DNA of 64,000 bases, taken from assembly GCF_023336755.1 (NCBI RefSeq), contig NZ_JALZWP010000015.1:1-64000 (forward strand), written 5' to 3'. Below the pieces are notes generated by a model, which made no database searches, was not told the origin of the DNA, and worked only from the letters and a program-made list of their open reading frames with translations. Positions 53,696 through 63,347 of this stretch are shown in pieces. A program made the translations under genes and the position numbers. Within the stretch, counting starts at the first letter, position 1. Every line of letters starts with the position of its first letter. Source of the DNA: Roseinatronobacter domitianus. Its GTDB lineage: Bacteria; Pseudomonadota; Alphaproteobacteria; Rhodobacterales; Rhodobacteraceae.

Positions 53696-56600
53696 TTACT
53701 CTGCCGGGATCGCCGCCTGATCGTGGCTTATCGGGTGCGGCAGATGAACCAGCATTTCTTTCGGGCAGACCTGCACGAAATTGGCCTTCTCCCGGTCCCA
53801 GTTGCGCAAGATATCCTCGGAGCGCGACGACCCGGTTTCCTCGGCATGGCGCGCGATCAGGCCGCGCAGCTCGGCTTCCCAATGCTCGACCGTCACCGGG
53901 CAGGTCGCAAGCGATTCCATGTTGATGAGATCGGCCACTTCGCCCGCCGGATCGTAAAGGTAGGCCATGCCCCCTGTCATCCCCGCGCCGAAATTGGCAC
54001 CGATGCTACCAAGGATTACCGCGACACCGCCGGTCATGTATTCGCAGCCATTCGACCCACAGCCCTCAATCACGACCTTCGCGCCAGAGTTCCGCACCGC
54101 GAACCGCTCCCCCGCGCGGCCTGCCGCGAACAAATAGCCATCTGTTGCGCCATACAGAACCGTGTTGCCGATGATCGTGTTCTCATGCGTCACCAGCGGC
54201 GACGACATGCGCGGGCGCACCACGATCAGACCACCGGACAGACCTTTGCCAACATAGTCATTGGCATCGCCGAACACTTCGATCTTCAAACCCGGCGCGG
54301 CAAATGCCCCCAGGGACTGCCCCGCGCTGCCGGTCAACTTGACCGTCAGGTGGTCGGGTTGCAAGCTGTTGCGCATCCCGAACCGCTTCACGATGTGGCT
54401 AGAGGCGCGCGTGCCCACGGTGCGATGGGTATTTTCCACCGCATAGGACAGTTGCATCTTCTCGCCTTCCTCAAAGAAGCGCGCGGCGTCGCGAATGATC
54501 TCTGCATCCAGCGTATCCGGCACCGCGTTGCGCGGCTTCTCGCGGTCGTAGCGGATCTGGTCCGCACCATCGACGGTCAGCAGCAGCGGGTTCAGGTCCA
54601 GATCGTCCAGATGCGCTGCCCCCCGGCTGACCTGCGTCAGCAAGTCGGCGCGGCCGATCACCTCATCCAGTGACCGCGCACCGATTTCGGCCAGAATTTC
54701 GCGCACTTCCTGCGCGTAGAAGGTGATCAGGTTCACCACCTTGTCGGCATTGCCGGTAAACTTGGCGCGCAGGGATTCGTCCTGCGTGCAAACGCCCACC
54801 GGGCAGGTGTTCGACTGGCACTGACGCACCATGATGCAGCCCATCGCGATTAGCGCGGCGGTGCCGATGCCGTATTCCTCGGCCCCCATCATCGCGGCCA
54901 TGACAATGTCACGCCCCGTGCGCAGACCCCCATCGGTGCGCAGGGTCACACGCTCGCGCAGCTTGTTCATGGCAAGCACCTGATGCGCTTCGGTCAGCCC
55001 CATTTCCCACGGCAGGCCTGCGTATTTGATGGACGTGCCCGGGCTGGCCCCGGTGCCGCCATTATGGCCCGAAATCAGGATCACATCGGCCTTGGCCTTG
55101 GCCACACCAGCGGCAATCGTGCCCACGCCCGACTGGGCCACCAGCTTGACCGTGACCTTCACACGCGGGTTGATCTGCTTCAGATCGTAGATCAGTTGCG
55201 CCAAGTCTTCGATCGAATAGATGTCATGGTGCGGCGGCGGTGAAATGAGCGTCACACCCGGCGTCGAATGGCGCAGACGGGCGATCAGCTTCGTGACCTT
55301 CATGCCCGGAAGCTGGCCACCTTCGCCGGGCTTGGCACCTTGGGCGACCTTGATTTCCAGCTCTTCGCAGGCGTTCAGGTATTCCGCTGTCACGCCAAAG
55401 CGGCCAGAGGCCACCTGCTTGATTTTGGCGCAGGGATTGTCGCCATTGGGCAGCGGGTGCGCGTGGGCCGGGTCCTCGCCCCCCTCGCCGCTGTCGGATT
55501 TCGCACCGATGCGGTTCATGGCGATGTTCAGCGTCATATGCGCTTCGGGCGACAGCGCCCCCAACGACATGCCCGGCGTCACGAAACGCTTGCGGATAGA
55601 GGTGATGCTCTCCACCTCTTCCAAGGGAATCGCACGGCCCAAAGGCTTGATGTCCAGCAGGTCGCGCAGATGGATTGGATCACGCGAGCTTGTGGCTTTG
55701 GAATACTGCTTCCACAGCGCATAGCTGGAATTGTTGCAGGCCTGTTGCAGCAAGTGCATGTTCGTGGCTTCCCACGCATGCTTTTCGCCCGAGCGGCGCA
55801 GTTTGTAAAAACCGCCAATGGGCAGCACATCCTGCCCGCCGCGCCAACCCTTGGCGTGGACCTCTTCCAGCTTCATCTGAATGCCGTGCAGACCGATGCC
55901 GGAAATACGGCTGGGCATGCCGGGGAAATATTCGGCAACCATGGCGCGGCTTAGGCCCACCGCTTCGAAATTCAGCCCACCGCGATAGGACGAGATGACC
56001 GAAATCCCCATCTTCGACATGATCTTCAATAGCCCAAGGTCGATGGCCGCGCGGTAGCGGCGCATCGCGTCAATCAGCGGACCGTCGATCAGCCCACGGT
56101 CAATGCGGTCGGCAATGGTTTCCTGTGCCAGATAGGCGTTTACCGTCGTGGCCCCCGACCCAATCAGCACCGCGAAGTAATGCGGGTCAATGCATTCCGC
56201 CGCGCGCACATTGATGGAACAGAAGGTCCGCAAACCCTTGCGCGTCAGCCAGCTATGCACCGCGCTGGTGGCCAAGATCATCGGCATTGCGACCTTGTCG
56301 GCGCTTTGGTGTTCATCCGTCAGCACCAGATGGCCCGCGCCCGAACGCACGGCATCCTCTGCCTCTGCCCGGATACGCTCAAGCCCAGCGCGCAAAGCGT
56401 CCTCGCCACCACCTGCGGGAAAGCTGCAATCAATGAAAGACACCTGATCGCCGAACTCGCGCACCATTTCCGCGAATTCGCCATTGGCGACAAACGGGCT
56501 GTCCAGCACCAGAATTTCGGTCTGGCTGCTTTCTTCATCCAGCACGTTCTTGAGGTTGCCAAAACGGGTCTTCAGGCTCATGACCCGGTATTCGCGCAAG

Positions 56601-58234
56601 CTGTCGATGGCCGGGTTCGTCACCTGGCTGAAGTTTTGGCGGAAGAAATGCGACAGCGGGCGATAGACCTTGGACAACACCGCCGAAGGCGTGTCATCAC
56701 CCATAGAGGCAATCATTTCCTTGCCGTCTTCGGCCATGGGGGCCAGAACCTGCTCGATCTCTTCAATCGAATACCCAGCCGCCACCTGACGGCGGCGCAG
56801 ATCGGCGCCATCCATGGCGCGCGATTCGGGCACGTCATGCAGCTTTTCGTTCAGTTCGACGATCTTGTCATTCCAGTCGCCAAAGGGCTGAGCGGCTGCC
56901 AGCTTATCCTTCAATTCGACATCGTGATAGAGCTTGCCGTCGGTCATATCGACCGCGATCATCTGGCCTGGCCCAAGCGCACCTTTTTCACGCACGTTCA
57001 ATTCATCGACCACGACCATGCCAATCTCGGACCCGGCAATCAGCATATTGTCGCCGGTCACAACATAGCGCATGGGGCGCAGGCCGTTTCGGTCCAGACC
57101 CGCGCAGACCCAGCGGCCATCGGTCATGGCAAGGGCTGCGGGGCCGTCCCACGGTTCCATCACAGAATTGCAATAGGAATACATGTCGCGCCACGCTTCG
57201 GGCATCTCAACGGCGGTCTTGGACCACGCTTCGGGCACCAGCATGGTTTTCGCCATGGGCGCATTACGGCCTGCCCGCACCAGCACTTCAAACACCGAAT
57301 CCAGTGCTGCAGAGTCGGACGCGCCAGAGGCGACGATGGGCTTGATGTCCTCGGCCATGTCGCCGAAAGCGCCCGATGCCATGCGAATTTCATGGCTTCT
57401 CAACCAGTTCAGGTTGCCTTTCAGCGTATTGATTTCGCCGTTATGGGCCAACATGCGGAACGGCTGCGCCAGCCACCATTGCGGGAAGGTGTTGGTCGAA
57501 TAGCGCTGGTGATAAATCGCAAAGGCAGACTCGAATTTCTCATCCGCCAGATCGGGATAGAATTCGGCGACCTGCTCGGCCAGCATCATCCCTTTGTAGA
57601 TGATGGACCGGCAGGACAGCGAACACATGTAGAAACCCGCGATCCCGGCGGCCGTGACCGCTTTCTCAATCCGGCGGCGAATGACGTAAAGCTCACGCTC
57701 GAACGTCTCTTCATCCGTCCCCTTGGTGTTGCGGATCAGGATTTGTTCAATCTCTGGACGGGTTGCATTGGCCTTCTCGCCCAGGCACGCCACGTTGACC
57801 GGCACATGGCGCCAACCGTAAATCGTGTAGCCCATGCGCAAAACTTCGGTTTCGACAATGGTCCGTGAGCGTTCTTGCGCGTTGAAATCGGTGCGCGGCA
57901 AGAACACCTGCCCCACAGCCATAAGCTGGTCCATCGCCGGTTCATGCCCGGTGCGGCGGATTGCGTCATAGAAGAACGAGACCGGGATTTGCACATGAAT
58001 GCCAGCCCCGTCACCAGTCTTGCCATCGGCATCAACCGCGCCCCGGTGCCAGATGGCTTTCAGCGCCTCGATCCCGTTTTCGACCACTTTGCGCGAAGGT
58101 TTGCCATCCAGCGATACCACAAGCCCCACACCGCAGGACGAATGCTCGTCTTCATCGCGATACAGGCTGTGCTCGGACATGTAGGCGCGGTTTGCTTCCT
58201 CGCGGGCGGCCCAGGCGTCATCATACTTGGTCAT
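53696..58234 (-). CDS. gltB: Glutamate synthase (NADPH) large subunit
   Basis: 1512 residues. With GltD it makes two glutamates from glutamine and 2-oxoglutarate. The N-terminal glutaminase nucleophile is C34 (SSCGVGLVVSLDG), exposed after removal of a 33-residue propeptide. Then the FMN-binding synthase domain (GGEDPAHAHPLPNGDN, ISGHNGGTGASPGTSIKYAG), the 3Fe-4S cysteines CIMVRQCQSNTCPVGVC, and the C-terminal beta-helix (GSNGCEYMTGGVAVILG). Full length. It follows gltD by 29 bases in one minus-strand operon. Confidence 0.97.
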   Translation of the reverse strand: MTKYDDAWAAREEANRAYMSEHSLYRDEDEHSSCGVGLVVSLDGKPSRKVVENGIEALKAIWHRGAVDADGKTGDGAGIHVQIPVSFFYDAIRRTGHEPAMDQLMAVGQVFLPRTDFNAQERSRTIVETEVLRMGYTIYGWRHVPVNVACLGEKANATRPEIEQILIRNTKGTDEETFERELYVIRRRIEKAVTAAGIAGFYMCSLSCRSIIYKGMMLAEQVAEFYPDLADEKFESAFAIYHQRYSTNTFPQWWLAQPFRMLAHNGEINTLKGNLNWLRSHEIRMASGAFGDMAEDIKPIVASGASDSAALDSVFEVLVRAGRNAPMAKTMLVPEAWSKTAVEMPEAWRDMYSYCNSVMEPWDGPAALAMTDGRWVCAGLDRNGLRPMRYVVTGDNMLIAGSEIGMVVVDELNVREKGALGPGQMIAVDMTDGKLYHDVELKDKLAAAQPFGDWNDKIVELNEKLHDVPESRAMDGADLRRRQVAAGYSIEEIEQVLAPMAEDGKEMIASMGDDTPSAVLSKVYRPLSHFFRQNFSQVTNPAIDSLREYRVMSLKTRFGNLKNVLDEESSQTEILVLDSPFVANGEFAEMVREFGDQVSFIDCSFPAGGGEDALRAGLERIRAEAEDAVRSGAGHLVLTDEHQSADKVAMPMILATSAVHSWLTRKGLRTFCSINVRAAECIDPHYFAVLIGSGATTVNAYLAQETIADRIDRGLIDGPLIDAMRRYRAAIDLGLLKIMSKMGISVISSYRGGLNFEAVGLSRAMVAEYFPGMPSRISGIGLHGIQMKLEEVHAKGWRGGQDVLPIGGFYKLRRSGEKHAWEATNMHLLQQACNNSSYALWKQYSKATSSRDPIHLRDLLDIKPLGRAIPLEEVESITSIRKRFVTPGMSLGALSPEAHMTLNIAMNRIGAKSDSGEGGEDPAHAHPLPNGDNPCAKIKQVASGRFGVTAEYLNACEELEIKVAQGAKPGEGGQLPGMKVTKLIARLRHSTPGVTLISPPPHHDIYSIEDLAQLIYDLKQINPRVKVTVKLVAQSGVGTIAAGVAKAKADVILISGHNGGTGASPGTSIKYAGLPWEMGLTEAHQVLAMNKLRERVTLRTDGGLRTGRDIVMAAMMGAEEYGIGTAALIAMGCIMVRQCQSNTCPVGVCTQDESLRAKFTGNADKVVNLITFYAQEVREILAEIGARSLDEVIGRADLLTQVSRGAAHLDDLDLNPLLLTVDGADQIRYDREKPRNAVPDTLDAEIIRDAARFFEEGEKMQLSYAVENTHRTVGTRASSHIVKRFGMRNSLQPDHLTVKLTGSAGQSLGAFAAPGLKIEVFGDANDYVGKGLSGGLIVVRPRMSSPLVTHENTIIGNTVLYGATDGYLFAAGRAGERFAVRNSGAKVVIEGCGSNGCEYMTGGVAVILGSIGANFGAGMTGGMAYLYDPAGEVADLINMESLATCPVTVEHWEAELRGLIARHAEETGSSRSEDILRNWDREKANFVQVCPKEMLVHLPHPISHDQAAIPAE

Positions 58235-58263
58235 GTCTTTTCCTTTTCCGGCAGGAAATTCTG

Positions 58264-59706
58264 TTATTCGGCCGCAACCTGCGCGGGGGCCGAAAGATAT
58301 GTCAGGATCGAGTCCGCGGCTTCGCGCCCGTCACGGATAGCCCAAACCACCAAGGAGGCACCGCGCACAATGTCACCCACAGCCCAGACACCGGGCATCT
58401 CGGTTTCATGCGTGTTGAACTTGGCCTTGATCGTGCCCCAACGCGTGACTGTCAGTTCGGGCTGCTCGAACAGCTTTGGCAGGTCTTCAGGTTCAAACCC
58501 AAGCGCCATGATCGCCATGTCTGCGTCTTCGGTGTAGTCAGCGCCTTCGATTACTTCGGGCGCGCGGCGACCGCTGGCATCGGGCTTGCCCAAGCGCATT
58601 TTTTGCACACGCACGCCCGACAGTTCGCCCGCATCGTCGGTCAGAAAACCAAGCGGCGCAGTCAGCCAGACAAATTCGACGCCCTCTTCTTCGGCATTGG
58701 CGGTTTCGCGGCGCGAGCCGGGCATATTTTCGCGGTCACGACGATACAGGCACTTGACAGAAGTTGCGCCCTGCCGCACCGCCGTGCGCACGCAATCCAT
58801 GGCCGTGTCACCGCCGCCGATGACCACGACGCGCTTGCCCTTGGCATCAAGCGTGCCATCATCGAATTCCGGAACCTCGTCGCCAAAGCTTTTGCGGTTG
58901 CTGGCGGTCAGAAAATCGAGCGCAGGCAGCACACCGGGCGCGGCGGCATTCGGCGCGTTCAGGTCGCGCGCCTTATAGACGCCCGTTGCGATCAGGACAG
59001 CGTCATGCTTGCCGCGAATGGCGTCGAAGCTGATATCTTCGCCCACATTGCAGTTTAGTACAAATTCGACGCCCGCTTTCTCAAGCTGTTCGATCCGCCG
59101 CATGACAACAGGTTTTTCCAGCTTGAAGCCGGGGATGCCATAAGTCATCAGCCCGCCCGCGCGGTCATAGCGATCATAAATCGCGACCTGAACACCAGCG
59201 CGGCGCAGCACATCGGCGGCGGCCAGCCCACCGGGGCCAGAACCGATGATGGCGACCGATTCGGTACGGTCTGCGGCAGGCACGATTGGCTGCACCCAAC
59301 CCTCTTCCCACGCGGTGTCAGTGATGTATTTCTCGACCGCGCCAATGGTCACAGTGCCGTGGCCCGATTGTTCGATCACGCAATTGCCTTCGCACAGACG
59401 GTCTTGCGGGCAGATACGCCCACAGATTTCCGGGAAGGTGTTGGTCGCCTGGCTTAGCTCATAGGCTTCCTGCAACCGCCCTTCGGCGGTCAGTCGCAAC
59501 CAGTCGGGGATGTTGTTGTGCAACGGACAATGCGACTGGCAATAGGGCACGCCGCATTGGCTGCACCGGCCTGCCTGTTCGGCGGCCTTTTCGGTCGCGT
59601 ATTCGCGATAGATCTCTCCGAAATCCTCGGTCCGCAAGTTGGGCGGGCGCTTGTCCGGCATTTCCTTGCTAACAGATACGAAACGCAGCATCGGTTGCTT
59701 GGCCAT
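58264..59706 (-). CDS. gltD: Glutamate synthase small subunit
   Basis: 480 residues. It passes electrons from NADPH through FAD to GltB. N-terminal 4Fe-4S cysteines AGRCSQCGVPYCQSHCP, second set CGRICPQDRLCEGNC, FAD-binding IGSGPGGLAAADVLRRAG, NADPH-binding VIGGGDTAMDCV and the C-terminal MPGVWAVGDIVRGASLVVWA. ATG 59706 is preferred to 59712 because GGAGG is spaced for it. First gene of gltDB. The 203-base divergent region to uppP contains a small inverted repeat ATACC-TGC-GGTAT (59852-59864). Confidence 0.96.
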   Translation of the reverse strand: MAKQPMLRFVSVSKEMPDKRPPNLRTEDFGEIYREYATEKAAEQAGRCSQCGVPYCQSHCPLHNNIPDWLRLTAEGRLQEAYELSQATNTFPEICGRICPQDRLCEGNCVIEQSGHGTVTIGAVEKYITDTAWEEGWVQPIVPAADRTESVAIIGSGPGGLAAADVLRRAGVQVAIYDRYDRAGGLMTYGIPGFKLEKPVVMRRIEQLEKAGVEFVLNCNVGEDISFDAIRGKHDAVLIATGVYKARDLNAPNAAAPGVLPALDFLTASNRKSFGDEVPEFDDGTLDAKGKRVVVIGGGDTAMDCVRTAVRQGATSVKCLYRRDRENMPGSRRETANAEEEGVEFVWLTAPLGFLTDDAGELSGVRVQKMRLGKPDASGRRAPEVIEGADYTEDADMAIMALGFEPEDLPKLFEQPELTVTRWGTIKAKFNTHETEMPGVWAVGDIVRGASLVVWAIRDGREAADSILTYLSAPAQVAAE

Positions 59707-59909
59707 TGTCATTCCTCCAAGGTTCGGAACGGCCTTTTACAAAGCCAAGACGGAAATGAAAAGTCAGTAATGCTGCCATTTTTGGAGAAATTTTCCATTA
59801 GGGCGACGGGAAAAGCCGTTAACTTAGTATTTTTATGACAGTATAACTGACATACCTGCGGTATTCAATAAATCTTGGCACCCGATTCCGCGCGGAGTAT
59901 AGGCGAGAC

Positions 59910-60713
59910 ATGACATTGCTTTACCTAGCTATCCTTGCGCTCGTTCAGGGCGTTACAGAGTTCTTGCCGGTCTCCTCCTCTGGCCACCTTATTCTGTTGC
60001 CCAAGCTGTTGGGCACGCAGGACCAGGGGCTTGCACTGGATGTCGCGGTGCATGTCGGCACATTGGTCGCAGTCTGCCTGTATTTCCGCACCGATGTGGC
60101 ACGCGCAGCGCGGGGCACTGTCCAGCTTGCGCGCGGCCAACTTGCCACGGCAGAGGCCTTTCTGGCGCTATGCCTGATCGTCGCAACCATCCCCGTGATG
60201 GCGGCGGGACTGGTTCTGAAGCTGACCGGCTGGATCGACCTGATGCGCAGCATCGCGGTCATTGGCTGGGCGATGATCGTTTTCGGGATTGTGCTGTATG
60301 TGGCCGATAAGCGCGGCACCCAGACCCGAACCGCTCCTGCATGGACCCTGCGCCACGCGATCATCCTTGGCCTGTGGCAAGTGGTAGCGCTTATCCCCGG
60401 CACATCACGCTCTGGCATTGTTATTACGGGCGCGCGGGCCTTGGGTTATGTCCGCCATGATGCGGCGAAACTGTCCATGCTCATGTCAATACCGACCATT
60501 CTGGCGTCGGGCGCGCTTTTATCGCTGGATGTGATTGGGCAGGCAGATTGGGCACTTGCGCGCGATGCGGCCATTGCCGCAGTCATCGCCTTTGCCGCAG
60601 CACTAGCCGCGCTGGCGCTTATGATGCGCTTGCTTCAATCCGTAAGTTTCACACCTTATGTGATCTACCGTATCGCGCTTGGGGTTGTGCTTTTGGGTAT
60701 CGCTTACGGCTGA
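59910..60713 (+). CDS. uppP: Undecaprenyl-diphosphatase
   Basis: 267 residues, integral membrane BacA/UppP family. It recycles undecaprenyl diphosphate to the monophosphate carrier used for peptidoglycan and other envelope polymers, and confers bacitracin tolerance. The catalytic motifs GVTEFLPVSSSGHLILLP and LIPGTSRSGIVITGARALG are intact. Followed after 42 bases by mtgA on the same strand, another peptidoglycan gene, so the two may be co-transcribed. Confidence 0.95.
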   Translation: MTLLYLAILALVQGVTEFLPVSSSGHLILLPKLLGTQDQGLALDVAVHVGTLVAVCLYFRTDVARAARGTVQLARGQLATAEAFLALCLIVATIPVMAAGLVLKLTGWIDLMRSIAVIGWAMIVFGIVLYVADKRGTQTRTAPAWTLRHAIILGLWQVVALIPGTSRSGIVITGARALGYVRHDAAKLSMLMSIPTILASGALLSLDVIGQADWALARDAAIAAVIAFAAALAALALMMRLLQSVSFTPYVIYRIALGVVLLGIAYG

Positions 60714-60755
60714 TACCCTCTTGACCAACGGCGCGGCGACATGTGTTAAGCCTTC

Positions 60756-61505
60756 ATGCCACGCAGCAAATCCGCCCCTAAAAAACCCCCCTATCGCACT
60801 AGTGCCCCGCACCGGGCGTTCATGGGCATTGCGGATGGCCTGCGCTGGATACGGCGCTGGGTCTTGCGCCTGTCTGCTCTGGTCTTTGTGCTGTTGCTGG
60901 GGTGGGTGCTGCTTTACCGTTTCATAGCACCGCCCGGTGGGCTGTTCATGTTGCAAGAATATCGGCGCCTTGGGGCTATCCAGCAAGACTGGGTGCCGTT
61001 GTCACAAATTGCCCCGGTCATGGCGCGCTCCGCCGTGGCCGCAGAGGATGCCAATTTCTGCCGCCACTGGGGCTTTGACATGTCGGCCATCCGACAGGTC
61101 ATCGAAGCAGGCGGCGCGCGCGGCGCGTCCACCATCAGCCAGCAGACGGTCAAGAACGTGTTTTTGTGGCATGGCCGGGACTGGACCCGCAAAGCGCTCG
61201 AATCAGGGATTACATTGCTGGTCGAAGCAACCTGGTCAAAGCCTCGCATCATCGAGGTTTATCTGAACGTGGCCGAATTCGACGAGGGCGTTTTCGGCGT
61301 TCAGGCCGCAGCCGCGCATTACTTTGGCACTACGGCAGCGGAACTGTCCCCGACCCAGGCCGCGCGGCTTGCCGCGATCCTGCCAGCCCCGAAAACCCGC
61401 AATGCTGCCGACCCGTCAGATTTCGTGCGCCGGCGCGCATCGTCCATCATGGACGGGGCGGCAACAATCGCGCGCGACGGACGCGCCGATTGCCTGAGTG
61501 GTTGA
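60756..61505 (+). CDS. mtgA: Monofunctional peptidoglycan glycosyltransferase
   Basis: 249 residues. An N-terminal membrane anchor (LRLSALVFVLLLGWVLLYRF) precedes a GT51 domain: AVAAEDANFCRHWGFD with the catalytic glutamate, GASTISQQTVKNVFLWHGRD, EVYLNVAEFDEGVFGVQAAA and AARLAAILPAPK. It polymerises lipid II into glycan strands without a transpeptidase domain. Its position behind uppP suggests a small envelope unit. Confidence 0.95.
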   Translation: MPRSKSAPKKPPYRTSAPHRAFMGIADGLRWIRRWVLRLSALVFVLLLGWVLLYRFIAPPGGLFMLQEYRRLGAIQQDWVPLSQIAPVMARSAVAAEDANFCRHWGFDMSAIRQVIEAGGARGASTISQQTVKNVFLWHGRDWTRKALESGITLLVEATWSKPRIIEVYLNVAEFDEGVFGVQAAAAHYFGTTAAELSPTQAARLAAILPAPKTRNAADPSDFVRRRASSIMDGAATIARDGRADCLSG

Positions 61506-61568
61506 ACTTGCCCGGCGCGCAAGGCAAGACAGAGCAATCCAAAACGTCACGAAAGCACCTGTTTGCCC

Positions 61569-62234
61569 ATGGCCCGTTTGTATCACGTCCCGCTCTCTCC
61601 CTTTTGTCGCAAAGTTCGCCTTACCCTGGGCGAAAAACGCGTCGAGGTTGAACTTGTCGAAGAACGCTACTGGGACCCAAGCCAAGATTTCATGCGCCGC
61701 AATCCTGCGGGCAAGGTGCCGATCCTGCGCTATAACGGGACACATCTGTCCGAAAGTCAGGCGATCTGCGAATATCTGGACGATGTGATCCCCTCTCCTC
61801 CGCTGGTGCCAAAATCGGCCGATGCCCGGTATGAAATGCGTCGCCTGTGCACATGGTTCGATGACAAGTTCCACAGCGAAGTGACCGCCAACCTTGTCTA
61901 TGAACGCGTGAACAAAAAGATCAGTGGGCAGGGCTACCCGGATTCGGCGCGTATCAAGGCGGGGTCTGCGCGGATCAAGTTTCATCTGGATTACATGGAC
62001 TGGCTGCTGGGCCAGCGGCGGTGGCTTGCGGGCAACGACATGACGCTGGCGGATTTCACCGCCGCCGCCCATTTGTCCAGCCTTGATTACATCAACGATG
62101 TGGACTGGAAACGCTCTGCCACCGTGCATGAGTGGTATTCCAAGATCAAATCACGGCCAGCCTTTCGCACGCTGCTGGCGGACCAGATACCCGGCTTTCA
62201 ACCGCCCGCGCATTATGCCGATCTGGATTTCTAG
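61569..62234 (+). CDS. Glutathione S-transferase family protein
   Basis: 221 residues. Thioredoxin-fold N-terminal domain (LYHVPLSPFCRKVRLTLGEK, FMRRNPAGKVPILRYNG, LSESQAICEYLDD) and all-helical C-terminal domain (FHLDYMDWLLGQRRWLAGNDMTLADFTAAAHLS). The SPFCRK site has a cysteine or serine in the usual active position. Substrate unknown. ATG 61569 is preferred over a TTG two codons upstream. Followed by queG after 24 bases. Confidence 0.9.
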   Translation: MARLYHVPLSPFCRKVRLTLGEKRVEVELVEERYWDPSQDFMRRNPAGKVPILRYNGTHLSESQAICEYLDDVIPSPPLVPKSADARYEMRRLCTWFDDKFHSEVTANLVYERVNKKISGQGYPDSARIKAGSARIKFHLDYMDWLLGQRRWLAGNDMTLADFTAAAHLSSLDYINDVDWKRSATVHEWYSKIKSRPAFRTLLADQIPGFQPPAHYADLDF

Positions 62235-62258
62235 CACGTTTTGCGTCATGCCGGGCAC

Positions 62259-63290
62259 ATGTCCGAAGACCTGAAATCAGAATTGCGCGCGAAAGCGCTG
62301 GATGTCGGCTTCACGGCCTGCGCTGTGACGCATCCGGGCGCGATCCCGCTTGCGCCCGAACGATTGGCCGAATTTATCAATGCCGGGCACCATGGGCAGA
62401 TGGGCTGGATGGCAGACCGCATGGCGTGGCGCGGCGACCCATCCGCATTGTGGCCAGAGGCGCGCAGCATCATCATGCTGGCCGAAAGCTACACGCCCGA
62501 CCATAACCCGCTGGACCTGCTTGCGCTGCGCGAGCATGGCGTGATTTCGACCTATGCGCAGGGGCGCGATTACCACGATTTGGTCAAGAAACGTCTGAAA
62601 CGGCTGGGGCGCTGGCTGATCGAGCGCGCGGGTGGGGAAATCAAGGTATTTGTCGATACTGCCCCGGTCATGGAAAAACCCTTGGCAGAAGCGGCGGGAT
62701 TGGGCTGGCAGGGCAAGCACACCAACCTGCTGTCGCGCGAGTTGGGAAACTGGTTCTTTCTGGGCGCGATTTTCACCACCCATGCGCTGCCGCCCGATGC
62801 ACCTGCCGAAGGGCATTGCGGATCATGCCACGCTTGTCTGGACATATGCCCGACCAATGCCTTCCCCGCACCCTACCAGTTAGATGCCCGGCGCTGCATT
62901 TCCTACCTGACGATTGAACATCACGGCCCGGTGCCAGAAGAGTTGCGCGCGAAAATGGGCAACCGGATTTATGGCTGCGACGATTGTCTGGCCGTGTGCC
63001 CCTGGAACAAGTTTGCCGCCGAAGCGTCCGAGGTAAAATATGCCGCGCGCGATGGTATGATCGCGCCGGACCTTGCTGAATTGGCTGGGCTTGACGATGC
63101 CGGGTTTCGCGCGCGCTTCTCCGGCTCGCCCATAAAGCGGATCGGGCGCGGGCGGTTCGTGCGCAACGTGCTCTATGCCATCGGCAATTCAGGCAGCCCC
63201 CGGCTGCGACCCGTGGCGCAAGGCTTATGCGACGATGCCGACGCAGTCGTGGCGGATGCGGCGCAATGGGCCGTGGCGCGCTTGGCATAG
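62259..63290 (+). CDS. queG: Epoxyqueuosine reductase
   Basis: 343 residues. Cobalamin- and iron-sulfur-dependent enzyme that reduces epoxyqueuosine to queuosine at tRNA position 34. N-terminal B12-binding domain ([28 protein letters not shown]), then two 4Fe-4S cysteine sets, [16 protein letters not shown] and [14 protein letters not shown], and a short HEAT-like C-terminus ([17 protein letters not shown]). ATG 62259 (MSEDLKSEL) suits the family; a TTG at 62241 is less likely. Other queuosine genes are not in the window. Confidence 0.94.
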   Translation: MSEDLKSELRAKALDVGFTACAVTHPGAIPLAPERLAEFINAGHHGQMGWMADRMAWRGDPSALWPEARSIIMLAESYTPDHNPLDLLALREHGVISTYAQGRDYHDLVKKRLKRLGRWLIERAGGEIKVFVDTAPVMEKPLAEAAGLGWQGKHTNLLSRELGNWFFLGAIFTTHALPPDAPAEGHCGSCHACLDICPTNAFPAPYQLDARRCISYLTIEHHGPVPEELRAKMGNRIYGCDDCLAVCPWNKFAAEASEVKYAARDGMIAPDLAELAGLDDAGFRARFSGSPIKRIGRGRFVRNVLYAIGNSGSPRLRPVAQGLCDDADAVVADAAQWAVARLA

Positions 63291-63293
63291 CCA

Positions 63294-63341
63294 TGGGGGC
63301 TGCCGCCCCCAGACCCCCGCGAGTATTTTCGGCAAGATGAA
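63294..63341 (+). repeat. GC hairpin plus dispersed 21-base element, copy 2
   Basis: TGGGGGC-TGCC-GCCCCCA (63294-63311) follows the queG stop directly; AGACCCCCGC and then GAGTATTTT-CGGCAAGATGAA (63321-63341) come next. The last part matches 19583-19603 at 20 of 21 positions. Position between convergent genes suggests a 3'-end or termination role, or a small repeat family. Confidence 0.65.
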
Positions 63342-63347
63342 ATGGGA

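Noticed and set aside
59879-59905. Sigma-54 promoter (TGGCAC...) upstream of uppP
   Set aside because: The GG and GC doublets are not at the required 10-base spacing.
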